Notes: a model not told the origin generated them from the sequence alone. A stretch of 64,000 nucleotides of DNA from Daejeonia sp002484105 (GCF_051175565.1 NZ_CP195105.1:1798001-1862000); one strand, 5' to 3'; positions 40,507 through 49,802 are shown, counted from the stretch's first letter. Translations and numbers: made by a program.

Positions 40507-43500
40507 ATGTATTTAGTTTTTGATACCGAAACTACCGGACTTCCCAAAAATTTTGACGCACCACTTTCCGACACGGAAAACTGGCCCCGCATGATACAAC
40601 TGGCCTGGCAGATGCATGATGATAACGGAAATCTTATTGAAAATCAAGATTTTATCATTAAACCTGAAGGCTTTGATATCCCGTTCAATGCGTCCAGAAT
40701 TCACGGCATTACCACGCAGATTGCCAGTGAGCAGGGAGAAGATCTCGAAAAAGTTCTCCATCTCTTCAATGAAGCGGTGGGCAGAGCAAAATTCGGTGTA
40801 GGACAGAATATTGATTTTGACTATAAAATCGTTGGTGCAGAGTTTTTCCGAAAGGATATAGACAACCGTCTGCAGGAGCTTCCCAAAGCCGATACCATGA
40901 TATTGGGAACGAAGTTCACTGCTATACCCATGGGAAACAGCGGCCGGCTGAAACCACCAAAACTTGAAGAAATTTTTGAAAAGCTTTACGGTTACAAATT
41001 TGCCGAAGCGCACAATGCCGCTGCCGATGTCAATGCTACGGCACAGGTTTTTTTCGAAATGTTGCGTATCGGTGTGGTTAATGCAGCCGATCTCCAGATA
41101 GACGAGGCCGTCGTCCGCCATTTTCGTGATACCCATCCCGAACCTGTCAAGCCGTTTGCTATTGTTATCCGAAACCAGGTTTCGCAGTTTCACAAGAAAA
41201 AAACCGTCGATTTTGGAGATGCCAAAGATATTGATCTTGGAGATTATTTCAACTTTCATAATCATACCATATACTCGTCACTACAGGCTTCGTCGACCCT
41301 TTCGGATCTCGTAAACAGTGCACTGAACAACGGATTTCCGGCGGTCGGTATGGTAGATTTGGGAAATATGATGGGGGCTTTTAAGTTCGTGGGTGAAATT
41401 GAAAAAGCCAACGCGGCACTGAGAAAAAAACATGAAGAATATATTGCTGCCCATCCCGGTGAAAGTGAAAAACCCATTCGGGATCTGGTGCCTGTAGTGG
41501 GCTGCGAAGTCTATATTTCGGATCGCCCGGAGCAGAAACAGTTTACAAAAGATGATCCCGACCGCAGGACAAATATGGTGCTCCTCGCCAAAGATTTCAA
41601 AGGCTATAAAAATCTCGCCAAGCTCTCCAGTATGGGCTATGTGAACGGCTTCTATTTTGGGGTCCCCAGGATTTCCAGAAAAATGATTGAGGAATACCGC
41701 GAAGGAATAATTGCACTGACATCTGGCATTTCTGGTGATATTCCGGCAACCATTCTGGAATTTGGAGAAAGTAAAGGTGAGCAGCTCTTCCGCTGGTGGC
41801 ACGAGACTTTTGGAGAAGATTTCTATGTACAGCTACAGAACCACGGCATTGAGGAAGAGGAATACATCAATGATATCCTGCTTCGGTGGGCAGACAAATA
41901 TGGCGTAAAAATCCTTGCACAGAACGAAACCTATTATACGGGTAAAGCAGATGCTAATATCCAGGACATTCTTTTCTGCATCAAGGATGGCGAAAAACTT
42001 TCTTCGCCGGTAGGCAAAGGCTTTGGCAAACGGAAAGGCCTGCCGACACAGGAATATTACCTGAAGTCGCAGGACGAAATCAGACAGGCATTCCGAAATT
42101 ATCCCGATGCTTTTGAGGCCTATTCAGAATTCGTGGCCAAGTTCCGCCCATACAAACTGAAAAGAGATGTATTGCTGCCTAAATTTGAAATTCCAGAGCA
42201 GTTCCAGAGTCCCGAAGATGAGCTCGACGGTGGCAAACGCGGTGAAAATGCCTACCTGAGACACCTCACCATGGAAGGCGCCAGAGAAAAATATGAAGAA
42301 CTCACTCCCGAAATTCAGGAAAGGCTGAATTTTGAACTTGAAATTATTGCAAAAACGGGTTATCCCGGCTACTTCCTTATTGTTCAGGATTTCTGTAACG
42401 AAGCCCGGAAAATGGGCGTTTGGGTAGGGCCTGGACGTGGTTCGGCAGCGGGTTCAGCTGTGGCATATTGTATTGGGATTACCAATGTCGACCCGATAAA
42501 ATACGACCTCCTTTTCGAAAGATTCCTCAATCCGGAACGTATCTCGATGCCGGATATCGATATTGACTTTGACGATGAAGGCCGTGAAAAAGTCATCAAA
42601 TGGGTGATTGAGAAATACGGCAAAATGAATGTTGCACAGATCATCACCTATTCTGTTTTGGGGGGCAAATCTGCCATTACCGATGCAGGACGTGTGCTGG
42701 AACTCCCCATTCCGGAAACAAAAAATATTGCAAAACTGATCCCGCCCGCTCCGGGAATGAATATCGCTAAAGCTTTCAGCAAATACGAAAAACTTCCGCC
42801 TGAAGACAAAGTGCTGGTAGACGAAATGAAATCCATTCTCGACCATCCTGAAGATCCGCGTTTTCCGGTACTTTCATCTGCACAGAAGCTGGAGGGATGT
42901 ATCCGGAATACCGGCATACATGCTTGTGGAGTGATTATTGCACCGGAGGATATCTCCAACCTGGTGCCGATTACCATAGCGGCCAAAGATGCAGATATCC
43001 TGGTATCGCAGTTTGATAACTCGGTGGCCGAAAGCGCCGGACTGCTGAAAATGGATTTCCTGGGGTTGCGGACGCTCACAATTATCCGCGATGCACTGAA
43101 ACTTGTTAAAGAAAATTATAATACCGACATCAACCCCAACGAAATTCCGCTGGATGATGAAAAGACGTATCAGCTTTTTCAGGAAGGCAGAACCATCGGC
43201 GTGTTCCAGTACGAAAGTCCCGGTATGCAGAAATATATGCGCGAACTGAAGCCGACGGTTTTTGCCGACCTTATCGCAATGAATGCCTTGTATCGTCCGG
43301 GCCCGATCAAATATATCCCGAACTTTATCAACCGCAAACATGGCCTGGAAGAAATCACCTATGACCTGGAAGAATGCAAGGAATATCTTGAAGAAACTTA
43401 CGGAATCACCGTCTATCAGGAACAGGTAATGCTGCTCTCGCAGAAACTGGCCAACTTTACCAAAGGTGAAGCCGACACATTGAGAAAGGCGATGGGGAAA

Positions 43501-45135
43501 AAACAGATTGATGTCCTGAACAAAATGTACCCCAAATTCATCGAAGGCGGAAAGAAAAACAACCTCGATCCGGAAAAACTCGAAAAAATATGGAACGACT
43601 GGAAAGCCTTTGCGGAATATGCTTTCAACAAATCGCACTCCACCTGCTATGCGTATGTAGCGTATCAGACGGCTTATCTCAAGGCAAATTATCCTGCTGA
43701 ATATATGGCCAGTGTGATGACGCACAACATTAACAATACCAAGCAGATTACGCTTTTTATGGAAGACTGCAAAAATATGGGGGTGGATGTTCTCGGGCCG
43801 GATGTCAATGAAAGTACGTATGAATTTTCCGTTAACGACAAAGGACAGATCCGGTTCGGACTGGGAGCTATTAAAGGTATCGGTGAAGGTCCCAGTGAAG
43901 CCATTGTGAAGACAAGATCGGAAAAACGCTATGCAAATATTTATGATTTCTTCGAAAGAATTCCATCATCACAGATCAACAAGAGGGTGGTGGAAAGCCT
44001 CGTGGTAGCCGGTGCTTTTGACGAGCTGGACCAGGTGAACCGCGCACAGTATTTTGAAGTGGACAACAGTGGCAGAACTACTATCGAGAGGCTGCTGCGC
44101 TATGGGCAGAGTTTTCAGGACAGTAAAAATGAAGTGGAAAATTCACTCTTTGCTGATTTTGCCGATGAGGTGAAAATTGAACAGCCCAAGATCAATCCGG
44201 CTCCCGAATGGCCGAATATGTTCAAACTCAACAAAGAAAAGGAAATTATCGGATTTTATCTTTCCGCTCATCCGCTGGATGAATTCAAATACCAATATCA
44301 GTATGTTCAGGGTGCGCTGAGCCGTAAAGAAATTCTCGAACATAAAAATGATGATGAGGAGATGATTGTAAAAGAAGCCGTAATTCTCGATAAAGATTCG
44401 GAAACAGAAGATCAGGACCTGGATACCGAACTGGTAGATCTTGCTGCTGAAGAAGAGGGCGATGCTGCGTTTGTTGAAGAAGAAACCAAAAATGTAGAAG
44501 CGCGCGGGCCTTTCAAATTTCTGAATCTGGATGAAATTGAAGCATACCGTGATAAAACTTTTGGACCCGACCAGCTGAAAATGTTCGAAAATGCCAAAGA
44601 CTATAAGGAACGTCAGAAGATGATAGGCGCCATCAAAGAGAATATGGTGGCCGGACTGGTGACAGAATATGTGGTGCGTGATGGCAGAAACAGCGGTGAA
44701 AAAGTGGCTTTTGTTACCCTCGAAGATTATTCGGGAAGTTACTCCTTCCGGCTTGGCGACCGGGATTATCTCCGTTTGCGAGACAAGATTGATGTACAGC
44801 GTTTTCTCATCTTCAAAATCAAATTTACCGTTTCCAAAGACAACCGCGTTTTCCTGAATGTCGTGGATGTGATGGAACTGAAAGAAGCGTTTGAGAAATT
44901 TGCAAGTACGATGTCCATTGTAATGGATATCAGAGATTTACGCAAAGAAGATATTTCGTTTCTCAGGGAAGTGCTCGAGCAGAACAGAGGCAACCAGAAG
45001 TTGCATTTCTACCTCAAAAATACAGAAGAAAACAGTCATATAGAACTCAACACGATGCATACACAAGTGCAGATCAGCGGACAGCTGATGCGGCTGTTTG
45101 CAGAGAACAACAAATATCAGATTTTCCTGAACTGA
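40507..45135 (+). CDS. dnaE: DNA polymerase III alpha subunit with fused N-terminal 3'-5' exonuclease
   Basis: The 1542-residue replicase has a DnaQ-type exonuclease at its N-terminus: Exo I FDTETTG (Asp6, Glu8), Exo II GQNIDFDYK, Exo III AHNAAAD (His169, Asp174), residues about 1-185. The PHP domain follows from about 247 (FNFHNHT, 249-254). The C-family polymerase core has catalytic aspartates in PDIDIDFDDE (Asp683, 685, 687) and GRGSAAGSAVAY upstream. Fingers, helix-hairpin-helix (GLGAIKGIGEGPSE) and an OB fold come later. An acidic insert of about 60 residues (near 1290-1340) is unusual. This exonuclease sits before PHP, not inside it as in PolC. It makes the main replicative polymerase of the cell with built-in proofreading. 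Confidence 0.96.
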   Translation: MYLVFDTETTGLPKNFDAPLSDTENWPRMIQLAWQMHDDNGNLIENQDFIIKPEGFDIPFNASRIHGITTQIASEQGEDLEKVLHLFNEAVGRAKFGVGQNIDFDYKIVGAEFFRKDIDNRLQELPKADTMILGTKFTAIPMGNSGRLKPPKLEEIFEKLYGYKFAEAHNAAADVNATAQVFFEMLRIGVVNAADLQIDEAVVRHFRDTHPEPVKPFAIVIRNQVSQFHKKKTVDFGDAKDIDLGDYFNFHNHTIYSSLQASSTLSDLVNSALNNGFPAVGMVDLGNMMGAFKFVGEIEKANAALRKKHEEYIAAHPGESEKPIRDLVPVVGCEVYISDRPEQKQFTKDDPDRRTNMVLLAKDFKGYKNLAKLSSMGYVNGFYFGVPRISRKMIEEYREGIIALTSGISGDIPATILEFGESKGEQLFRWWHETFGEDFYVQLQNHGIEEEEYINDILLRWADKYGVKILAQNETYYTGKADANIQDILFCIKDGEKLSSPVGKGFGKRKGLPTQEYYLKSQDEIRQAFRNYPDAFEAYSEFVAKFRPYKLKRDVLLPKFEIPEQFQSPEDELDGGKRGENAYLRHLTMEGAREKYEELTPEIQERLNFELEIIAKTGYPGYFLIVQDFCNEARKMGVWVGPGRGSAAGSAVAYCIGITNVDPIKYDLLFERFLNPERISMPDIDIDFDDEGREKVIKWVIEKYGKMNVAQIITYSVLGGKSAITDAGRVLELPIPETKNIAKLIPPAPGMNIAKAFSKYEKLPPEDKVLVDEMKSILDHPEDPRFPVLSSAQKLEGCIRNTGIHACGVIIAPEDISNLVPITIAAKDADILVSQFDNSVAESAGLLKMDFLGLRTLTIIRDALKLVKENYNTDINPNEIPLDDEKTYQLFQEGRTIGVFQYESPGMQKYMRELKPTVFADLIAMNALYRPGPIKYIPNFINRKHGLEEITYDLEECKEYLEETYGITVYQEQVMLLSQKLANFTKGEADTLRKAMGKKQIDVLNKMYPKFIEGGKKNNLDPEKLEKIWNDWKAFAEYAFNKSHSTCYAYVAYQTAYLKANYPAEYMASVMTHNINNTKQITLFMEDCKNMGVDVLGPDVNESTYEFSVNDKGQIRFGLGAIKGIGEGPSEAIVKTRSEKRYANIYDFFERIPSSQINKRVVESLVVAGAFDELDQVNRAQYFEVDNSGRTTIERLLRYGQSFQDSKNEVENSLFADFADEVKIEQPKINPAPEWPNMFKLNKEKEIIGFYLSAHPLDEFKYQYQYVQGALSRKEILEHKNDDEEMIVKEAVILDKDSETEDQDLDTELVDLAAEEEGDAAFVEEETKNVEARGPFKFLNLDEIEAYRDKTFGPDQLKMFENAKDYKERQKMIGAIKENMVAGLVTEYVVRDGRNSGEKVAFVTLEDYSGSYSFRLGDRDYLRLRDKIDVQRFLIFKIKFTVSKDNRVFLNVVDVMELKEAFEKFASTMSIVMDIRDLRKEDISFLREVLEQNRGNQKLHFYLKNTEENSHIELNTMHTQVQISGQLMRLFAENNKYQIFLN

Positions 45136-45138
45136 CAG

Positions 45139-45168
45139 AAAGCCCGGCATCATGCCGGCTTTTGTTTT
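45139..45168 (+). terminator. Terminator between dnaE and the CatA-like gene
   Basis: AAAGCCCGGCA pairs with TGCCGGCTTT around TCA (one bulged C) and is followed by TTGTTTT; it lies between two convergent genes. Confidence 0.7.
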
Positions 45169-45793
45169 ATGCGTTCAGGAGTTTTTCAAAATGATGAAAA
45201 TACCGGGCAATATGGATGCCGTCAACAAGGCCGTGGTGTGCTTCAATATTTACAGGCATCCACCAGTCGCCATGGTTTTCAAAGATTTTTCCGAAGGAGA
45301 TTTTAGGCACAGCATTCTGCTCGCCGAAATCTGTGGGATGAAGCAGCGATGTAAAACTCACCCAAGGAATGGTGGTATGCCGGATGAGATCGGCTTCCAG
45401 ATCGTCATTGTTTAGGCGAAGACCTGTTGAATGCTGTACTTCCCGGATTTCCTGCTGAAGTCGTTCGTTGAAAGTGTTGAAATCTTCATCAAACCCAACC
45501 CATATAAATCCGAAAGTGCCGTCTTCACGGGCGATCGTTGTGCCGGCATTTATTTTTTCAAATTCATAAATATCATTGCCGATAATGCGTTGCCGAAGTT
45601 CGGGAACACGGTTGGCAGCAAGCATAGAGAGATAGAAATAGCGGGCGAAGAAAGACGTTCCGTTTTCTTTGCACTGCCGGTAGGTTCGTGTACATTTTAT
45701 ATTTGCAGTGATGCCAAGGTAGGGACTTTTCATTTTGGAGAAAAACTCAAAATGTTCCTTTCTGTTCCAGTTTTCGGTATCGATTTTTTTCAC
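45167..45793 (-). CDS. Chloramphenicol-acetyltransferase-like protein (CatA type)
   Basis: A 208-residue protein of the type A CAT fold. The catalytic sentence EAHHGLVDGIHIARYF matches HHxxxDG (His187 catalytic, Asp191). Other conserved parts are SPYLGITANI, SFFARYFYLSMLAANRVPELRQRI and PWVSFTSLLHP. Real CATs transfer acetyl from acetyl-CoA to chloramphenicol as a trimer; chromosomal relatives in Flavobacteriia are frequent and may act on other hydroxyl compounds. It stands alone, convergent with dnaE. Resistance cannot be inferred from sequence alone. Confidence 0.85.
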   Translation of the reverse strand: MKKIDTENWNRKEHFEFFSKMKSPYLGITANIKCTRTYRQCKENGTSFFARYFYLSMLAANRVPELRQRIIGNDIYEFEKINAGTTIAREDGTFGFIWVGFDEDFNTFNERLQQEIREVQHSTGLRLNNDDLEADLIRHTTIPWVSFTSLLHPTDFGEQNAVPKISFGKIFENHGDWWMPVNIEAHHGLVDGIHIARYFHHFEKLLNA

Positions 45794-45901
45794 ATGAAAA
45801 TTTTGGTAAAAGTACGGAAAACAGGGAACATATTGTATTCGTTTTAAAGCTGAAATTGAAGTAAGCAGAGCAATAACGGATGAATATTCCTGTTATAAAA
45901 A

Positions 45902-45926
45902 GCACTCCGGAATTCATCCGGAGTGC
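45902..45926 (-). terminator. Terminator of the beta-oxidation operon
   Basis: GCACTCCGGA and TCCGGAGTGC form a perfect 10-bp stem around ATTCA; on the minus strand it is followed by TTTTTAT, just after the acyl-CoA dehydrogenase stop. Confidence 0.85.
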
Positions 45927-45951
45927 CTTAAAAAAAGATCTTACATTTCTG

Positions 45952-47745
45952 TTAATAGTTTCCTTTTTCAATAAAATGTGCTGCAATTTTTTCGGTTAAA
46001 GCGACCACATTTGGCGTATTTGCCTGATATTTCGTGAATCTTCTCAGTCCGGAAAGCATCATTCTCTGCTCGTCGCCATCTGCGAAGGAAACAATTCCTT
46101 CTTTGGCTGCGGTAATGATTTTTTCCACAGCTTTGTAAAGGTTCAATTGTGCCATTGCAGCTTCCACGGAATCCGGAGCGAAATGTTTTTCGGCTCTTAA
46201 AACTGCAGATTCTGCCATGTAAATTTGGTTCAGGATTTCGGAAGCGTTCAGCAATAAATGCTGTTGCTTTTCTATTTCGGTCATATATTTCTGAAGTGCG
46301 GCTCCCGAAACCATCAAAAATACTTTTTTCAGATTGGCGATGATGGCTTTTTCTTCACTCATATATTCTGAGAAATCTGGAACGTCGAAGGATGGAATTC
46401 CCATCAGTTCTTTGGAAATCGCCATTGCCGGAGAAAGAAGATCAAGTTGTCCTTTCATGGCGCGTTTAATCAACATTCCCACCGCCAATAGACGGTTGAT
46501 TTCATTCGTACCTTCGTAAATTCTGGAAATTCTGGAATCTCTCCAAGCGGCTTCCATTGGTGTATCTTCAGAGAAGCCCATTCCGCCGTAAATCTGGATG
46601 CCTTCATCGGCAGTATTTTGTGCTAAATCAGAAACGAAAACTTTCAAAATAGAACATTCCACTGCGAATTCTTCTACTCCTTTCAATTCAGCTTCCTGAT
46701 GGTTCATTCCGCCTGCAACCAGCTCGTCAATTTTATCTTGAATGTCTTTTGCAGCGCGATAAGAACCTGCTTCGGAAACGAATACTCCGGTTGCCATTTC
46801 GGCAATTTTTTTGCGGATGGCTCCGAAGGTGGAGATGGAAACTCCAAATTGTTTTCTTTCATTTGCGTAAGAAACAGAATGATTAAGAATTCTTCTTTGT
46901 GCATCCAAACAAGCTGCTGCCAACTTAATTCGTCCAACATTTAGTGCATTCAACGCGATTTTGAATCCGTTGTTTCTTTCGCCCAACATATTTTCAACGG
47001 GCACTTTCATGTCGTTAAAAAAGACTTGTCTTGTTGAAGAAGCGCGGATTCCGAGTTTGTGTTCTTCTTCGCCAAGCGTTAAAGAATTTGGATCCTCAAG
47101 CTCGCTTCTGTTGATGACGAAACCGGTAATGTTTTTGTCGTCATCAATTTTGGCAAAAAGCGTGAAAGTATCGGCAAATCCCGCATTGGAAATCCACATT
47201 TTCTGTCCGTTGATGATGTAATGTTTTCCATCATCTGAAAGTCGGGCTTTTGTTTTACCTGAATTGGCATCCGATCCAGCATCAGGTTCAGTTAAGCAAT
47301 ATGCTCCGAATTTCACTCCCGCAGCCAAATCAGGAAGATATTTGTTTTTCAATTCTTCAGAACCGTACAAAAGTGTAGGAAGCGTCCCAATTCCGGTATG
47401 TGCACCGAAAGCGGTGGCTAACGATCCTGTTGCTCCGGAAAGGTAATCGCAAGCCAGCATTGTGCTTACAAATCCCATTCCCATTCCGCCATATTGTTCG
47501 GGAACGGTGATGCCGAGCATTCCCATTTCGCCGAGTTTTTTCATGCATTCTTCTGTGAAAGCGTAGTCTTTATGTTCAAATCTTTCGCGATTTGGAACGA
47601 CTTCTCTATCGATAAATTCTTTTGCAGAATCTCGTAACATTTTTTGCTCTTCTGAAAGTTCTTCCAGTGTGAAGATTTCGTTTGCTGGGATTTCCTTAAT
47701 CAGGAACTCGCCGCCAGTTAGTGATTGTGTGGTGTTATTGCTCAT
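45952..47745 (-). CDS. Acyl-CoA dehydrogenase
   Basis: A 597-residue FAD enzyme with the acyl-CoA dehydrogenase core (about 35-420) and a C-terminal helical extension like VLCAD-type enzymes. Signs are CLTEPDAGSDANSGKTKA, KMWISNAGFADTFTLFAKI, QIYGGMGFSEDTPMEAAWRD and ISRIYEGTNEINRL with the catalytic-Glu region. It makes the first step of fatty-acid oxidation, the trans-2-double bond. It is the last gene of the operon MarR, HAD-ECH, S23-type, thiolase, S23-type, dehydrogenase. A four-helix-bundle gene occupies the gap before it. Confidence 0.94.
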   Translation of the reverse strand: MSNNTTQSLTGGEFLIKEIPANEIFTLEELSEEQKMLRDSAKEFIDREVVPNRERFEHKDYAFTEECMKKLGEMGMLGITVPEQYGGMGMGFVSTMLACDYLSGATGSLATAFGAHTGIGTLPTLLYGSEELKNKYLPDLAAGVKFGAYCLTEPDAGSDANSGKTKARLSDDGKHYIINGQKMWISNAGFADTFTLFAKIDDDKNITGFVINRSELEDPNSLTLGEEEHKLGIRASSTRQVFFNDMKVPVENMLGERNNGFKIALNALNVGRIKLAAACLDAQRRILNHSVSYANERKQFGVSISTFGAIRKKIAEMATGVFVSEAGSYRAAKDIQDKIDELVAGGMNHQEAELKGVEEFAVECSILKVFVSDLAQNTADEGIQIYGGMGFSEDTPMEAAWRDSRISRIYEGTNEINRLLAVGMLIKRAMKGQLDLLSPAMAISKELMGIPSFDVPDFSEYMSEEKAIIANLKKVFLMVSGAALQKYMTEIEKQQHLLLNASEILNQIYMAESAVLRAEKHFAPDSVEAAMAQLNLYKAVEKIITAAKEGIVSFADGDEQRMMLSGLRRFTKYQANTPNVVALTEKIAAHFIEKGNY

Positions 47746-47782
47746 TTTTATTGTTATTTAAAATTTTGAATTTTGGATGATG

Positions 47783-48183
47783 AATTTTGGATTATTTTGA
47801 ATTCAATTTTTGTTGCACAGTTTTTACAATAGAATTTAGAATATTGACAATGCTTTGTATTTCATTTTTATAAAGTATCTCATCAAATTGTACCATTTTA
47901 GATTGACTTAAAAGCTCAATCCAATATTGTGTTTCTCTTGCCTCTTTACTTGCAATTGACATTTTGTGAAGAAAATCCTTTTCTGAAAATCCTGCAATTG
48001 CGTCTTGAACATTTGCACCAATTGATGTCCCACTTCTTAATAACTGTTTTGAGATCACAAATTCATTTTGACTTTTGCATATTTTGTACAATTCAATTAC
48101 CAAAAGAGCAAACGAAAATGTTTTATCTTTTATTAAATTGTCTTTCTGCATTATTCAAAATTTAGAATTCAAAATCCAAAATT
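47783..48183 (-). mobile_element. Element A: four-helix-bundle gene framed by inverted repeats, in the fad operon
   Basis: Left arm AATTTTGGAT-TA-TTTTGAATTC (47783-47804) pairs with right arm GAATTCAAAATCCAAAATT (48165-48183) except for a small bulge. The arms enclose the S23-type gene, and the left one overlaps its last codons. A second copy of GAATTTTGGAT lies 14 bp to the left (47768-47778). The layout is that of 23S rRNA intervening sequences, but inside an mRNA. Confidence 0.5.
47792..48151 (-). CDS. Four-helix-bundle protein (S23/23S rRNA IVP family), copy A
   Basis: A 119-residue all-helical protein with the family sentences FSFALLVIELYK, LLRSGTSIGANVQDAIAGFSEKDFLHKMSIASKEARETQYWIELL. 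Members form homopentameric four-helix bundles; they were first found inside intervening sequences of 23S rRNA and resemble the Avd protein of diversity-generating retroelements. No enzyme function is known. It lies between thiolase and acyl-CoA dehydrogenase genes, all on the minus strand, which it does not obviously serve. It is AT-rich compared with both neighbours and differs clearly from copy B, so it is not a recent local duplicate. Confidence 0.88.
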   Translation of the reverse strand: MQKDNLIKDKTFSFALLVIELYKICKSQNEFVISKQLLRSGTSIGANVQDAIAGFSEKDFLHKMSIASKEARETQYWIELLSQSKMVQFDEILYKNEIQSIVNILNSIVKTVQQKLNSK

Positions 48184-48188
48184 ACTTT

Positions 48189-49370
48189 TTAAAGTTTCTC
48201 ATAAATCGCAGCTGCGCCTTGTCCGGTTCCTACGCACATGGTTACCATTCCGTATTTGCTTCCTTCTCTACGTTTCATTTCGTCAAATAATTGAACGGCA
48301 AGTTTGGTTCCTGTACATCCCAGCGGATGTCCAAGTGCAATGGCTCCTCCGTTTACATTGGTAATTTCTGGATTGATGTTCAGTTCATTCATTACGGCTA
48401 CAGATTGAGAAGCGAAGGCTTCATTCAATTCAATCAAATCGATATCAGATAAAGAAAGTCCGGCTTGTTTTAATGCTTTCGGAATGGCGTACACTGGTCC
48501 CATTCCCATAATTCTCGGTTCCAGTCCGGCTACGGCGTAAGAAACAAGTCTTGCTTCCGGTTCCAAACCGAGTTCTTTTACCATTTCTTCGGACATGACG
48601 ATCACGAAAGCTGCTCCATCACTCATCTGTGAAGAATTTCCTGCCGTTACGCTTCCGCTTTGTGAAAATACGGGACGAAGCTTTGCTAATCCTTCTAAAG
48701 AAGTATCTTTTCTTGGACCTTCATCCATTGCAAAATCGAATTTTTTGGAGATGAGTTTTTGGTTTTCATCTACGAAATTATATTCCACAGGCATTGGAAC
48801 AATTTGATCGATGAATTTTCCTTCTGCTATTGCTTTTAAAGCTTTTTGATGCGAATGGAAAGCAAATTCATCTTGTGTTTCGCGGGAAATGTTGTAGTCT
48901 TTTGCCACCGCTTCTGCAGTGTAACCCATTCCCCAGTAATAATCTGGATTAGATTTAGCAAAAGCAGGATCTGGAACGGGTTTGTAACCGCCCATCGGAA
49001 TGTAACTCATGCTTTCGGCTCCTCCTGCAATAATGCAGTCTGCCATTCCGGACTGTATTTTTGCGGTGGCAATAGCAATCGCTTCTGAACCTGACGCACA
49101 ATAACGGTTGACTGTAACACCCGGAACTTTGTCGGTGTTCAATCCCATTAAGGAGATGAGTCGCGCAACATTAAGCCCCTGTTCTGCTTCGGGCATTGCG
49201 TTTCCGACGATTAAATCGTCCACACGATCTTTGTCGAGCTGTGGAACATCGGCCATCAGTTTTGCGATGACAGTGGCCGCCAATTCATCTGGACGGGTAA
49301 AACGGAGTGATCCTTTCGGTGCTTTTCCTACTGCAGATCGATATCCTTTTATGATGTATGCTGTTTTCAT
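48189..49370 (-). CDS. Acetyl-CoA acyltransferase (thiolase)
   Basis: A 393-residue thiolase. The acyl-carrier cysteine is Cys91 in VTVNRYCASGSEAI; NEAFASQSVAVM and NVNGGAIALGHPLGCTG give the histidine pair, and MCVGTGQGAA carries the second catalytic Cys. It makes the last step of each beta-oxidation round, releasing acetyl-CoA. The order after the HAD-ECH gene and its spacing show the same operon. Both flanks of the gene touch inverted-repeat arms of four-helix-bundle elements: the right arm of element A starts 6 bp after its stop, the left arm of element B 2 bp before its ATG. Confidence 0.95.
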   Translation of the reverse strand: MKTAYIIKGYRSAVGKAPKGSLRFTRPDELAATVIAKLMADVPQLDKDRVDDLIVGNAMPEAEQGLNVARLISLMGLNTDKVPGVTVNRYCASGSEAIAIATAKIQSGMADCIIAGGAESMSYIPMGGYKPVPDPAFAKSNPDYYWGMGYTAEAVAKDYNISRETQDEFAFHSHQKALKAIAEGKFIDQIVPMPVEYNFVDENQKLISKKFDFAMDEGPRKDTSLEGLAKLRPVFSQSGSVTAGNSSQMSDGAAFVIVMSEEMVKELGLEPEARLVSYAVAGLEPRIMGMGPVYAIPKALKQAGLSLSDIDLIELNEAFASQSVAVMNELNINPEITNVNGGAIALGHPLGCTGTKLAVQLFDEMKRREGSKYGMVTMCVGTGQGAAAIYEKL

Positions 49371-49371
49371 T

Positions 49372-49802
49372 TTAGAAGTTAGAATTTAGAGGTTAGAAGT
49401 TAGACAACTAACCGTTAATTAAATTGGTTTTAAATTTGTAAATCATTTTCTGAATTTCAGTTAGATCATTTAATAAAGGTGTGATGTTTTGTTCTTCAAT
49501 AAATTGTAATTCAACTAAAAGTAATAATTGCGTTTCCAGCTCGTATGTTGAGCCAGAAGCAATTCCTAAAAATTGAAAAAATTCTTTTGAATTATTTCTA
49601 CCAGCACCTTCAGCGATATTAGAAGGGATGGAAATGGCGCATCTTCTCAATTGCGGGATAAGACCAAATTTTTCTTGAGAAGGCAATTTTTCGGTGATAA
49701 GATAAATTTCTTTTACCAATGTCATGGACTTCTTCCAAATCATTAAATCTTGTAATCTGTGCGCTTTCATCTGAATTCTAATATCTAACTTCTAACTTCT
49801 AA
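49372..49802 (-). mobile_element. Element B: four-helix-bundle gene framed by 27-bp inverted repeats, in the fad operon
   Basis: Left arm 49372-49398 (begins TTAGAAGTTAGAA) and right arm 49776-49802 (ends TTCTAACTTCTAA) match in 24 of 27 positions as an inverted repeat. The right arm overlaps the HAD-ECH stop codon and the left ends 2 bp from the thiolase ATG, so the element fills the whole intergenic gap. In RNA the arms would form one long stem closing off the S23-type gene. Confidence 0.6.
49408..49770 (-). CDS. Four-helix-bundle protein (S23/23S rRNA IVP family), copy B
   Basis: A 120-residue all-helical protein with the standard family text: HRLQDLMIWKKSMTLVKEIYLIT, EKFGLIPQLRRCAISIPSNIAEGAGRNNSKEFFQFLGIASGSTYELETQLLL. 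This is the more typical form of the family (W-K.. opening, SIPSNIAEG). Function unknown; see element B for the inverted repeats that enclose it. It lies between the HAD-ECH and thiolase genes on the same strand. Confidence 0.92.
   Translation of the reverse strand: MKAHRLQDLMIWKKSMTLVKEIYLITEKLPSQEKFGLIPQLRRCAISIPSNIAEGAGRNNSKEFFQFLGIASGSTYELETQLLLLVELQFIEEQNITPLLNDLTEIQKMIYKFKTNLING

Noticed and set aside
42874..43725. 283-codon minus-strand open frame inside dnaE
   Set aside because: It is antisense to a clear polymerase domain and has no recognisable features.
45167..45793. Acquired chloramphenicol resistance cassette
   Set aside because: No integron, IS or resistance neighbours; base composition is like the core genes, so a chromosomal CatA-like enzyme is more likely.
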